Assembly (NCBI GenBank): GCA_950295325.1
Contig: OX485804.1
Span: 24,242,001-24,306,000 of the forward strand
Direction of reading: 5' to 3'
Length of the DNA stretch: 64,000 nt
From: Polytrichum commune
Lineage: Eukaryota; Streptophyta; Polytrichopsida; Polytrichales; Polytrichaceae
The notes under the pieces are model-generated. The model did no database searches and was not told the origin of the DNA. It saw only the letters and a program-made list of their open reading frames with translations. How positions within the stretch are numbered: position 1 is the stretch's first letter; each line of letters starts with the position of its first letter. This document shows positions 1 through 12,700 of the stretch, one piece after another. A program made the position numbers and the translations under genes.

Positions 1-1850
1 GCTAGGAGATATGGCACTTTGAGTGGGGCGTTGCCTAAGGACAACAACATGGGACAACAGTGACCGGGGAATGGCGCCCAGGATTGCCAAGGGTTAAACA
101 TGCGTAACTTCCTCAATACTTGACTGAATGTGGCAAGTGAGAGGTCAATCGGCATCTGCGCAAAGAGTTCATGTCAATAAAATGGTTGCTTGGTAGCATT
201 AGAGATCATGGGAAGAAATTATGGTGGTCTAAAGTTGTTGGAGGCTTCTAGCCCCAGCGGCTAAGGGAAAGTGCCTACTTGGCCCCAACCCTTGTAGAAA
301 GACAAAAAATTACTTGACAGTGGGGTAGGGGCCCTGCTCAAAGTCCTAAAGGCTTATATGGGTGAGGCAGCTTTGTTGATGGACCCCACCCGGAGCATAC
401 TTGGCAATTTGCTATGGGTTGTTGTAGTGTTGTTTTGGCAACACGATGATCAACTCAAAAATGAACTTCCATGGATGGAAGTCCACATTAACCATTGGCT
501 ACCTAAGGGGAGAGTCCCAAATGCATGTGTAAGAGGTTTTGGTGACCAAGCCATGAGCTTGGAGGTCCGCAGTATTGGGAGCTAACCATGCATGTACGTG
601 GGATGTGCAAGGTAGCGTTTGTCGCACTTGCTAGAGTTGGAAAGTGGTCAAACTAAGTTAAGGAAAACTAACAAGGGTTGCGACAATGTATGTATCCAGT
701 TAAGAAATCAACAAACATGCATTCCGATAACCAAAGCAAGGGAGGTCATATTTTCAATCAGACTTCTGCACGTGTTCATGAATGTTGATTAGAGTGGTCT
801 TTATGAATTTTCAAGTAGCACCAAGTGTCAAATTTGATCCTCTTTAGTTGCCACCTAGTGATTGCAAGACAAGTAATGTGGCTTGATGATAAATAGTGTG
901 GGCCACATTAATTCAGATGTTTAGTGCGGTGGAAAACAATGCACATTGGAGTAGACACATGTTGGTGTATTTAAAATGTTTGGTGGCATACTTGTCTATA
1001 TAGATTTGGATGTTTGAAACTGACTTGGGATTCGTGGCACTCATGTTAGGGTTTTGATTTTTGATTTTTTTAAAAACTAAAAAAGATTCTATAGGTTTAG
1101 TTCATCCAACTTAATCTTACCAAACTAATTTGGGGTCTCTTATGCCAATTTTGAGGTCAAATTAGCTTATGAACAAAGTTCTAGATTGTAAGTGGTTCTC
1201 ATTGTTTTCCTTTTCAACTTACATGAGCACTGCAAAACCATGATGACCTTTGTGGTGCTAGTTTTTGTATTGGTTAAGCCTAAATAGGATACAAATACGA
1301 ACATGACTTCATATGACTTAGAAAAGTCCAACTAAGTAAGTATGAATAGGCTATTATTTTGAGATTGAAGAAAATAAAGACCAAAAAAACTATAGCCTGA
1401 TAGGAATGAATATAAACTTTGATATCTACACATTTGTTTTAGGAAGTATTCATGGCTAAAAGTTCAAGAAGAGAGCCCAAATTGTAATTCTCATGATATC
1501 GGCACTCTACTGCATTTTCTAAATTTTGATTTGAATTCATTTCCAAGCCCACATTTTATCTTAGTGCATTTATGCATGAGACGTACTTGCAAGTCAATTG
1601 TCTGGTGCTCAAAGTAATCATTGCATCCATAATGATTTTATTAGTTTGCAAAGTATTGTATCCCATTTCAATATTGAAGTATTAACTGGGAACTAATTTA
1701 TCGAGCCAGCAAGGAGTGATTCCTTGGTTGTGTTTAGCATAATTTAATTTTTTTTAAACATCTTCAGCTTGTACAACATTCTAATTTAGAGTTTTTTTTA
1801 GAAACAAAAAACAAAGGATTCTCTCATACCCATCCTTAACTATAAATGAA
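1..1850. other. Unassigned intergenic DNA
   Basis: No domain, terminal repeat or convincing exon was recognised. The longest open frame (358-585, plus) encodes 75 residues with no recognisable motif and no neighbouring exon, so it is not called as a gene. The sequence becomes AT-rich after about 1000. Its right edge is set by the first detectable similarity to the mobile element that follows. Confidence 0.4.
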
Positions 1851-4018
1851 AAAATATGTACTTCATAGGGGCTATTTTACTTTGAAGCCTTTTCAAAAAT
1901 TTAACCCACATGAATTCAAATACTCCTACTTTTGATTGCACGTTGCCAACAAAAACTTGGGGAGTGCATCCCCCAGGGCCCAAAATAATACTCCCAAATG
2001 GCTCCCCATTAACACACTCTTCAACATCATTATAATTCTTGTGATCACCATCTATTACTCCTATCTCAATGCTCCATACCTTCAAACAAACTCGCCTTAC
2101 GCAAACATTGTGCACCACATATTCTCCTTAACAACCCAAGGATAGATAAAACATTTGTGACCTCATCACAATTCCCCATCTAACCCTGCACACATAAGAA
2201 TTTACCCCGATAAGGACATTATCACCTTGGAACCATCCATCCATATACATCCTCCCTACGCACAAATCCATGATATCAAGGCTCATTTGAAGCATCCATG
2301 GCTCTCACATGTCTCATGTTGCTATTGCATCACATCGCTCCCACCCACCACCATCCCTTAATCCTCACTAGATGGACTTCAAAATTGAAATCTCATTGAT
2401 CACACAATGCTAAATCAACTTTTACTTAGACAACCTCTAGTCCATATCTGCCCCATCAAATATCACCACTCCCTCTTTCCAACATCATTCTTCCGCTACT
2501 CAACACATTCCACCTCACAAACTCTTATTTCTCATCATCCTTTGCATGCCAAACCCAATTTACTCCCATTTACTCTCCACATCAAAGGGATCAATTGATT
2601 GGCTTTCTTGGTCCAGCATTCTCCCATCAATGGCTAGGCAATAGTTACGCACATATTCCCAACACCCACCTTCTTCCTTACGTTTTAAAATGGGCCAAAA
2701 TATCTTCCCAATTACACCCTAATAACCTCGTCATCCTCACTCTATCCCACGAAGATTGGTTTCAAAATCCACCCAATTTTCTTAAACATGACAATATACA
2801 ACATCTTATGGCCATTCCACCACTCACAATTCAATAGTTCCCTTCACTAGACTTCTCCCCTTATTATACCACTAGAGAACCTCTCTTTCAACTATATGCA
2901 TCCATGACCGCCAAACTCTACCATGCGAAGAATTATCTCAACCCTCCTTGCCCCATCAAATCTCTAAGTCACTTCCCCCACACCCACCCTACCACGAGAA
3001 TTTCCTCAGCAACACCCATTACTTATTGTGCAAATTTGTGGTCCCACATCCTTCCCCTGCAAGTCTCATCACAACTACTAGTCCACCCCCACCACTCCTT
3101 ATTACATCATTATTATGCGCCCCATTAAATTTCCGCAAGTAAATGCTTATTGTATAGATAAATCATCCACAACTCCCGATAACAAGGGCAATGGCACTAT
3201 TTTAGGTCATGACATCTATAATGGCCCTTCTTACACCTCAATAGCAACCAAACCCCATGCTAATTCCAATACCATGCAATCTAAATTCTATGCCCTCCTC
3301 CCCATTGTACAACACACTCAACATGTCCTTCATGGTAATTTTTTTACATAGTACAGTCCTAACAACATTTACCTTCTTACAAACCATATTTGGCACTCAT
3401 CACGCCAACATAACCATCTTCACAAGTTACTCTTGCCATCATTATTACACACATCCACACAACATCGCACAAAGTTACCATACAAAAGTGTGCACACACT
3501 AACATCTACAATAACAATGAAACACACAAACTAGCAAAAGTATAGGTTCCATCAGTGAAGTTATCTCAATGATCCCCTTTCACCTCATTGTTCATTGATA
3601 TACCCTACCAGTTTGTTCCATTCCCACCTCCACCCAACATGACGGTTCCATCTTGAACCTTAAAGTATATTGAAACACAACACCTTAGGTCTATGATATC
3701 ACATTCTACCCTCAAATAAACGTGTGTCACTAAATGGTTGGATAATGAAGATATACACCTCCAACGGTCACATCTCTTGTGGAACCCCAAAACTACGTCA
3801 AATGCTCAAATTACCCAAACACTTAAATTTTGATGAGGGCAATTCATGGGATATTCCCATAAATAAAAAATCTTCAACTCCATCATTTCCTCTCTTTGTA
3901 ATCTTTACTAACCGACACAAAATGGCAATTGTTTCACCTTCTATTAATATTGTTGCACCAATAAACACACTAATAAACACACTAATGACTTACAAACAAA
4001 TAGATGCAACAAAGCCAT
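1850..4018 (+). pseudogene. Decayed RNase H / zinc-finger / endonuclease element, copy A, left part
   Basis: This is the old, frame-broken left part of the element preserved better at 39986-42698. Matching blocks occur in the same order. At about 1973 HPPGPKIIL matches HIPPPQIIPL. At about 2200 IYPDKDIITLE matches IYDDDGRHIITI. At 2595-2770 FSHQWLGNSYAH and the following helix match FQHKWTGNGYAH. The RNase H start is near 3139 (AYCIDKSS versus YYTDGSF), its end near 3465-3545 (ETHKLAKV versus EQADKLAK), and TKWLDNEDI at about 3733 matches HKWLDNKDI. Several stops and frame changes interrupt it. It ends abruptly at 4018, where a CACTA element is inserted, and resumes at 14394. No reverse transcriptase is visible. 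The homology was read by eye from translations and is clear; function is inferred from copy B. Confidence 0.82.
4016..4018. repeat. 3-bp target site duplication (CAT), left
   Basis: CAT lies immediately before the CACTA terminus at 4019 and again immediately after the opposite terminus at 14394-14396. Three-base duplications are the standard footprint of the CACTA superfamily. Deleting the element and one CAT restores an uninterrupted reading frame in the older element, which supports the assignment independently. Confidence 0.9.
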
Positions 4019-4037
4019 CACTAGTACAGATGAGGGG
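4019..4037 (+). repeat. CACTA left terminal inverted repeat
   Basis: CACTAGTACAGATGAGGGG starts at 4019 directly after the CAT duplication. The inverse of the right end reads CACTAGTAGAGACGTAGGGG, identical for the first eight bases and closely matching through the G run. Transposase and subterminal binding proteins act at such ends in this superfamily. Confidence 0.9.
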
Positions 4038-4935
4038 TTGTTTTCACACTTTCAATTTGGGCCAATTGACACGAATGTGGGGTGGCTCAAACTAGATGTG
4101 TCATTTGGGTGTCTCCTTGTAGATTGGGTCATTGCAAGGCCTCATCTCACTCATGTCAACTAGGTCACCTATGAATAATGTATCCTGACACTCCCGTACC
4201 TAGGTATTTACCATTTTAGACCATTTACCCATTTATCAGGCCCTTCTATATATATATGTATATGTTTTCCTTAGGGACCATATATATATGTATAATAAGT
4301 GTCTGTAGAGGTCCCGCACTTTGGGGTTTCTGCCCTTATTTTATAATCATTGACAGGTTTGCTCTGGAGCTTGCTATATATATATATCCAGCCACATGGT
4401 AATTCGCCTCCACCTTGTGTAACTCCTGGTGAAAGGGCGGACTTGGAAATGTTATCAACCTTACTTCATTAAACATAACATAGTCAACTTATAGAGCCGT
4501 CGTTAAAGTGACATCGTTTTTTTCCCGCATTGACGACCCTGTATTATGAGCACAAATAATACAAATAATACAAACATATTTAGTCATATAAGGAACCCTA
4601 AATGGAATTAAATGAGTCTTTTTGGGCATAATTATCAACCTTGCCTCATAAACAAGGACATAACAAAACAAATAAGATTATTGGAATTCAAGATTTATTG
4701 GGCCATAAAAACCCTACTAGTTTCTTCCATGAAAAATACATTTGCATATGAAGATATCATGCTTCCATCCTGTAACAGTGTGGTAGGTATATAGTTTGCT
4801 TTGGACTATGTATTCATATAAACATTTGGGGTACATTGAATTTTGAGTGATACATAATGTAATAAATGGTGCACCCAATAGTAGTATGCTTCTCTATCCG
4901 TAAACCTATTTATTGAATCGATAAACTCCTACTCT
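4038..4935. other. CACTA left subterminal region
   Basis: About 900 bases without a supported coding frame lie between the left terminus and the 3' end of the minus-strand transposase gene. There are several TA-rich runs (4237-4290 and 4374-4388). In this superfamily such regions carry short repeated binding sites for the TNPA protein; I could not define a consensus here. Confidence 0.5.
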
Positions 4936-7900
4936 TTAATGAATTGTTCTTGGTATATGTGGCAAAGCATCCACCAACGCTTTCTCAACCTCCTCCCCAT
5001 CCTCATTGCCCATGTCATTCACACGACAACGGGCACAATCGTGGCTATTCAATACACTTCGTTCAATTTCAGACTCCTCCAGGCCTATAAGTGGGTCTGA
5101 AGTCTCAGCTATTATCCGTCGCCCGCGTGCATCCTTCTGCAACACAACACTCCATAACGAATCGCCAAATTCCTCCACAAAAAATACCTGCAACAACCAC
5201 AATCCTTTAGCCTAACAACACCATGTTACTGTTGCAACTTAAATTTCCCAGGCTTGCACGGAAACAAATATTCCAGGAGATAGTCCACACACCTGTGACA
5301 CATGCGCAGGCAATACATATGGTGATATGTCATGTTCTTCTACTGAGTCCATCTGGGCCATCCATAACCCATGTGCATCCCGACTCACGTTCGACTCCTT
5401 GATCCAGTTCCCGATCATGATGGCCTTTGGTTTAGATGAATAATTAACAACTATTATTTCCCTCAAAGTCCCAACCCTTTCTAGATTGGCCATTAATATA
5501 CTTCGCTCCGCCACTGCCACGTTGCGGTCCACACCTCCTATGCAAGCAATACCCGTGTCGTTGGTTACGTGTGTGGCCATACCCCCCTGTGGAATTGCCC
5601 TATAGTGGTTGCCGTAAGCCCACATCGCAGTAAAGGTCCTTGCCCTTCTGAAAGGCTCTTGGCTCAAAGCCATCAACTCCCCATCCACCTCCTCGCCCAT
5701 GCTTATCTTCATTTTGATTGTTCTCCTTAACCATTCAGGGAATGGAGGGTACACCCGTTCTGCTTCCTCCTCGCCGTACAGTTCCACTAGTATCTTCAAC
5801 TCGTCGGCATGTTGCCTGTCATACATTGCACACTAGGCCATGTTATAGTTAACATAGGAGTGATTAAAGGCATCCAAATACATTGAAAGTGTTAGTTGTT
5901 GTTTCCTACCTTCGTAAAGTGAGCGTTGCGCTAGAGTGTCCCAACACATACTCGTGGATTTTTGACACGTCGGTTGCTGATAGTATTTTGTGCCTAGCTG
6001 CCCCTTCCACCACCTCCCCGCTCACTTTCAGGTCCTCCTCACTTTCCCACACCCTCCTGTTCATATGTGTGTGGGTCCCCAAATATTCTGTACAAAACCC
6101 AAGAGCTTCCATCCACATGTAACCATTAGCCATGGAGGCTTCAGGCCTCGCTTTATTCCTAACAAATCCTTTTAAAACTGCAAGGTATCGTTCTAAAGGA
6201 TAGCTCCATCGCCCAGTCACGGGTCCACAGACTGCTATCTCGGGCACTAAGTGCACTACCAAGTGTGCCATTATGTCAAACAGCGCGGGTGGGAAGCAAA
6301 CTTCTAGGATGCACAAGGTTTCCACGACATACTGTTGCAGGTCCTCTAAATCTCCTTTCACCTGTACTTTTGCACAAATACGGGTGAATACCTTCCCTAG
6401 TCTGATAAGAGCAGTTTGTTGGGCAGGTGGGATATTTCCCCTTATACATACATGAATTATTTGTTGTATCATGCAGTGGTAGTCATGGGATTTTAATCCC
6501 ATCAAAGTGTCTTTCTCTTTGTGCTTACCAAAGCTGGCCCCATATCCGGTTGGTGTCTTAATGGTACCTTTGTCATGAACTGGTCTTTCTCCATAGGGGT
6601 GAAGGCATATGGCGATGATGGTTTGAAATAATTCCCTTCAGCCCCTTTTTGTCGCAACCACAAGTCAGGCATGCAATTTGCTTCCTCCATGTCCCTTCTA
6701 CATGGCAAATCATCTTTCTCCCCAAACAAAAACTTCAAAATAGTCTCCGCCACATTTTTCTCTACATGCATCACATCAATTACATGTCGCACAGGTAGGT
6801 CCTACACATGTCCCACATCCATACCACATCCTTTAGTGCACATCCCTTTCAAAGTTCTCACCCTTATTTCAATGAACATATATAAATGAAAGTGGGAATA
6901 TTGACCTTCCAATATGGTAAGAGGAATAGTGACGGCACACGCTTCACCCCTGAAGCCACTGATGGATCCCCTTTGCCTGAAGCGGTCCCTCCATTCCTTA
7001 AAAACTCGTCCCTCATTGCCGCCCACCTTAAGTGCTTCATGCCCGTCATATTCTCTGGAGGCCCTCTAACCTCCACTCCTTTTGGAAATGATGCAATGTC
7101 GGATCGCCATGCATGGCCCATAGGGAGCCACCTCCTATGGTCTCCCCCATACACTAGTTTCCTTAGAGAACTAGAGTATCGCGCCAGGGTGCTCGGTCCA
7201 CATATAGGGCATGCCGCATAACCCTTGTTAGTGACCCCCGCCATCATTGCGTAGGCAGGAAAGTCACCAATACACCACAATATCATTGCCCTCAATGTAA
7301 ATACTACCTCTCTAAACGCATCCCAACATCTCACCCCAACCGTCCATAGAGTTTGGAGCTCCTCTACCATAGGTGCTAAAAACACATCGATGTTATCGGA
7401 CGTGATTGACTCCGGACCAGGAATTAACAATGTCATCATTACAAAGATTTTTTTGGTCGTTAGCCACGGAGGTATGTTGTAATTGAAAACACAAATTGGC
7501 CACACGCTATAGGTTGACCTCCTCTGGGCAAAAGGATTTACTCCGTCCGCGCATAGACCTAATCTTAAGCTCCTGGCTTCTGTTGCAAAATCACTTAAAT
7601 TGTTTGTTACATGTTCCCACTGGGGACTGTCAATGGGGCCTCTCATTTTACCATCCTGTGACTTGTTGGACTCGTGCCAGGTCATCAATGATGACAAGAC
7701 AGGTGTTGCAAACATTCGCTTTAGGCGGGGAATTAAGGGAAAATGGCGAAGCACTTTACAGGGTACCTTGGATTTCCCATGTAGGCGGTACCTGGGTTTA
7801 TGGCAGCTCGGACACTCGCTGGCTTCTCTGTTTAGGCCTCTAAACAATACACAACCATTTGCACAACAATGAATAATTTCATACCCTAGGCCTAGTTTTT

Positions 7901-8929
7901 TCAACATACTCGAAGCTGCTGCCTCTGAGTTGGGCAGTGAATTCGGTTGGGGCAGTATGACATGTGACAATACATGCAAAAGCTCGTTTATATATGCACT
8001 AGGGACTCCGTGTACTCTTCTACAATTCATAATAATAATAGTGGCCGATAGCATCGACACTAGTGAGCCAACAAATAGAGGAACCTTTGAAGCCTCGTAC
8101 ACTGGTGACAATAGTGGGTCAGTGCACTCATCATTGTTGCCCCCCTCACTATCACCGCAATCCTCCCCATCCTCTTCCTCCTCACTTGTCATGTAGTTGT
8201 CATCTTCTTCTCCACTATCGAAGGGGTCCTCGACAGCGGTATTGGCGGGCCCACCCACATTTGAATTGGCAGAATAGTACAAGCCGCTCGCTTCTTCATT
8301 AAGATTATCCCCGCCTTCTCCATCAACCTCTAGATTAACCATAGCCTCTTCGTGCAATGCCTCAGCAACAGTCATTATATCCTCCACAATTGTTGCAGGT
8401 CTGAAGTCAACATCCATTGGTGGTGGGGGTTGTTGTAAAGCATGTAAGGCCCTTCTCCCAAACCGCAACTCAATGTCGTTGTCCCATTCCACATTTGACT
8501 CATCCAAAATGTCATCCTGAACATTGGTGAAGCGGCAAATCACAAATTAGGGCCGATAATGTCTTCCCAACAGTAGGTTGCAATAGCTACAAATGGATGT
8601 AGGTGGCAGTAGGTGGCAGTATGTGATAGTAGCTACATGGTGATGTATTACACGCAGGTACAAACCTGGGCACTGCCCCGGAGCTCTGGTCGCCTTCCAT
8701 ACTGTAGATGTGAAGCTATAACATAGCGCATGAGGGGCCTGGTGTATATGCACAAGCGGCAAGGGCAATTGTAGCGTTTCCAGCCATTCTTGTGGGCTCG
8801 AATTTTGTCCCTGCAGAAAAGCTTGCGGTCACGCGACTTCATCCTATCTGGGTGGTTCAGTGGCAGTGTTTGCGACTCCATTTCTACACAACACCCACAA
8901 ATTTGAAGAGCCTGATGGCCTTCTTTCAA
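4936..8929 (-). CDS. TNP2-type CACTA transposase, multi-exon
   Basis: Excises and inserts CACTA elements in the nucleus. Exon frames on the minus strand run from 8929 downwards. 8929-8648 carries a transposase-associated N-terminal domain with CPCRLC. 8543-6864 carries the transposase_21/tnp2 core, including CPSCHKPRY, FNYNIPPW and DFPAYAMMAGVTNKGYAACP. 6792-6502 begins with RHVIDVMHVEKN. 6505-5906 is a DUF4218-type region (GLKSHDYHCMIQQ, CFPPALFDIMAHLVVHLV, GPVTGRWSYPLERY). 5826-5239 and 5202-4936 match the DUF4216-type C-terminal region (QVFFVEEF). A clean intron joins PYWK to DLPVRHVIDVMH, with a GT at about 6911 and an AG at about 6808 in minus orientation. Frames 6792-6502 and 6505-5906 are offset by one base near 6505, which is either a very small intron or a frameshift. 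Exact exon ends need transcripts. The family assignment is secure. Confidence 0.88.
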
Positions 8930-9086
8930 TATGTATGTCGTGAAAGCTTCATATACAGGAGATCAACAATGCACCCACATACATAAATGTTCGTTTATTA
9001 ATGTTAGGAAAAATCCGACAACCACTTGACATACTTGCGATAACCAAGCAGCAATGTGGCATACACACAAACAACAAACTTCAAAA

Positions 9087-9623
9087 TTAATCCAGATCTG
9101 ATGAATCCCAATAAGGACAATCACTATATTCTTCCGCAGCTCTCATCCACTTCATCTGCCGACACCATTGCTCTATTTCGCGACGACTTGCGACCTCATC
9201 GGCTCGTGCACATCTCCAACTTATCCAACCCTCGTCATTGTCCATGACGTGCCTCCAATCCTTGTTCACAGACCTGAGGTCGTTCATGACCTCGTATATT
9301 GCATCGGAGCAATCCTCGTCAACGACATTGGGGATTATGCTACGCATCACTAGCAAATTGGTCAAGCCTGGTATCAAGCAGTTCTCCTCTCCAACTGGCT
9401 TGGTCCACTTACCGCGCCTGCAATGTGATGCGATACCTCGCAACATATATCCGACAAGGATGATGGTTTCCCATAAATGGGACAAGAAGAGAATGATAGT
9501 ATCCATCGGATTCTTGCCTGTCTGTGCGTTTCTTTGGAGGAGGTAGCGGCGAGAGTAATCTGGATCCACAGCATTGATGCGCTCGATGGGAGAGAGGACA
9601 AATTGGAGCGCACATCCATGCAA
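9087..9623 (-). CDS. Hypothetical protein inside the CACTA element
   Basis: An open frame of 178 codons lies between the divergent TNP2 and TNPA genes. I recognise no domain. The C-terminal third is rich in Trp, Asp and Glu and contains WRCARADEVASRREIEQWCR, a likely amphipathic helix. It is too far upstream to be the usual TNP2 N-terminus, whose cysteine motif lies in the 8648-8929 frame. It could be an additional 5' exon of the transposase gene, an accessory element protein, a captured host fragment or chance. Opposite-strand frames overlap it, so expression is uncertain. Confidence 0.35.
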   Translation of the reverse strand: MHGCALQFVLSPIERINAVDPDYSRRYLLQRNAQTGKNPMDTIILFLSHLWETIILVGYMLRGIASHCRRGKWTKPVGEENCLIPGLTNLLVMRSIIPNVVDEDCSDAIYEVMNDLRSVNKDWRHVMDNDEGWISWRCARADEVASRREIEQWCRQMKWMRAAEEYSDCPYWDSSDLD

Positions 9624-9744
9624 TTGAGGATGTCTCTATCCACTAATTTGGATGTAGGGGCAAGAGCGGTGAGATCTTAAAGCGGACAAAACTATCCTAG
9701 TTGACACTAATCTCATCCACAGATATAACCCCGTTGCAGAAGTT

Positions 9745-12700
9745 GTGTATGGAAATGGATGTATAGACAGGAGGTGGCATATACCATCCACCGCCAATGT
9801 CATGCATTCCACATCCGGCATTGAACGAGCTCAATCCATAACCGGGGGATGTAGATCTACATACACACATGCGACCTTACCAGCCAGGCTGCCGAGAATG
9901 TCATCCTCCTGTGGGTCAACAACGTGTTTGGAGTTGGAGATCTCGGCGTCATGGGTTCCAGATTTACCTTTCACATTTGTGCATGTTGAGGACGCTGTCA
10001 TGCAGCGAACTCCAGATGCGGCAAGGAGAAATGTTGTATATTGCAAGGACCCATCTCCTGCAACACAAGGCAGGTCAAAAGTGAGTCCACACAACTCGTT
10101 TTTTGAGTCATATGGTTTGGGATTTGTGTTTAGTGCTCACTGAAATGGTGGTAACAATGTGACAGGGAAAACGGCCATGTAGTAGCAACTCGGTGTCGAT
10201 GGCAGATGCCGCACTGACAGGGAGTCTGGCATATTATGCTGAGGTGAGGAAACTTTTTATTTCGGGGCTTATCGATTGTTACACATGTTCATCATTCATA
10301 CTTTAACGAAATTTTGGGTTTACATTAAAGATGCAAGAAGGTGACTACATGGAGTCGAGTGGCACCCCAACCACCGGAACTCCCACCTTTGTGCGTGAGC
10401 GTAGAGGAAACTTTTTATTTCGGGGCTTATCGATTGTTACACATGTTCATCATTCATACTTTAACGAAATTTTGGGTTTACATTAAAGATGCAAGAAGGT
10501 GACTACATGGAGTCGAGTGGCACCCCAACCACCGGAACTCCCACCTTTGTGCGTGAGCGTAGCGGACCATCAAGGTCGGTTCTATTCCGATCACCTGGCG
10601 AAGAAGTTCCACCGGGTTACAGGGCAGCTTGGATTCCCATTCCACCAGAATCAAGGGAGAAGGCTCGTGTCGTGACGCCGTCCAATTCAAAATCCATAGC
10701 TGGGATCCCCCAAAGTGCTGCATCACAGGGTAGTTTGTGCATGTTGACGAAGCAGAGGAAGAATGCGAGGAAAAGAGAGCTAAGGAGAACCAACAATGTG
10801 TTCACAGATGAATTAAGGCGATCCCTAGCATCCGGTGGAACCCCCGTCATCAAACTTCCCTCAAATGAAGCGGGGATAATAACAAGTGGAAAATTCAGGT
10901 GGCATCAGGCCGTCAAAGCTGTGGCATATAGGGTGCTTGACCTCACAATCATGAATTGGGCACAACAGTCCAAAAGGGATGTCAAAAGGTTCCACAAAGA
11001 CCTACAAAAGGAATATAGTTTTGTGCCAGAATTGGGGCAACACTGTGTGGAAAAATACTTGAAAGGGCACTTGCGATCTTCCAGGGCAAGTTGGAAACAG
11101 GTGTGGGCTGACACAGGGGAGTTAGTGAAGCCACACAATTGCCCAATTGAAGTATGGGAAGTGTTGATCAAATGGTGGCCAACCACGGCTACGAAGGCAA
11201 CAGCTACCAACATGAAAGATATGAGAACGAAGGTAAAAAATCCACATCGCCTTGGAATGAAGAATTTGTTTGAAGTCATCGCACTGGAGGAGGTGAGTGG
11301 AACTGCGGGATATGGAGTCAGTGCAATGGAAGTTTGTGGGCATAGGGTGTACCGATAGTAATAAATCTAACTCAAACCTAAACCATGTTAATATCTATCT
11401 GTTTTGGCATAGGCTCATGATGCACACTCCCCTGAAGTCGTGAACTACAACCAGTTAGTGGACTGACTCCACCGGTCCATTTGCAATAAACTAGCAATTA
11501 TACCCTAAACAATGCATGAAATATAGACCATTACAAGCTCTAAGATATATATTAGACTTGTTGATACAAACAACCATTACTTTCAATAATGGGCGGGGTC
11601 TATGCCCTTGTTTGTTATAGCATGCCTTAATGTGAAAGTTCTAAAATGTTATATATGCACGAGTTATTATATGGCTTGTTACATGTTGGATATTGGTTGA
11701 TCATACATGTTGATGCAGGGTGGTAAAGGGAAGACAACATGCACCGATGAGAATGGGGAGGACTACTCTTCATACGAATCAGAGGCAGAATCTGACCATG
11801 ATAGCTTGACACGCGATGACGATGACATGGAGGTGTGGAAGTCCCTAAACTTTTGTCATTGTGGACTTTAGATATTTAGAGGCCACATTTCAATATATCT
11901 TTCCCATGAACATGGTACTGGGCTCTAAAATGTTTTACGTGGAGTGGCAGGTAGACTTGCAAGGGAGGAATGGGTCTAGAACATGTATGAAAATATTCGA
12001 CCTATTGGCCCATTTAGTGGGCAAGGTGGAGGGAATGGAGTCAAAGATGGAGCAAATAATAAAAGAATTGGAGCAAAGCAAAATAGGTAAGGGGCCTTGG
12101 CATGCATGTGGCCACAAGGAAAATGCACATGAGGACAAAAACCGTGAGGTGGGGAAGAAGGTTGGAGAGGGGGATGGTGACGTAAGCAAAGGCGATGGGG
12201 TTGAGGTAGGACTGGGAGAGGAAGGAGCGTATGAGGTTATAGGGAATGGATGCCATAACTCGGTTAGAAGTAGTTAGAGGAGAATGTATGGGGAGGCACA
12301 CAATGTAGTGGGGGATGGTGGGGGAGATAGGCACAATACCCCACCTGTTGGACGGGTGGCGATGCATATGGATAACACCGTGGCCATTGGGAACATCCAT
12401 GCATCACATGAGAGATTGGCCAACAACACAACAGTTTGTTTAGATTCATGCCTTTTGCAAGACGAAACGGATGACACTGATGAAACAGAATTACCAGCGA
12501 CTCCACTGGAACTACGGGACCACCTGCTTTCTATATACGGGGGTACTCAGGGTGGAGGCATGATAGCAAAAGGTGGGCAATTAGTTGGTGTGAACGCTCG
12601 GCAAGTACGTGGCACATGGATGCAACGGACAGATGAGAACCAAGCAGTAGAGGCTCCCAACAGGCCAGAAGATGTAGAGTACCTTGTAGCTCCCTCACAA

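Noticed and set aside
358-585. 75-codon plus-strand frame near the left edge
   Set aside because: No motif, no neighbouring exon and no relation to the nearby element; chance frame length in this composition.
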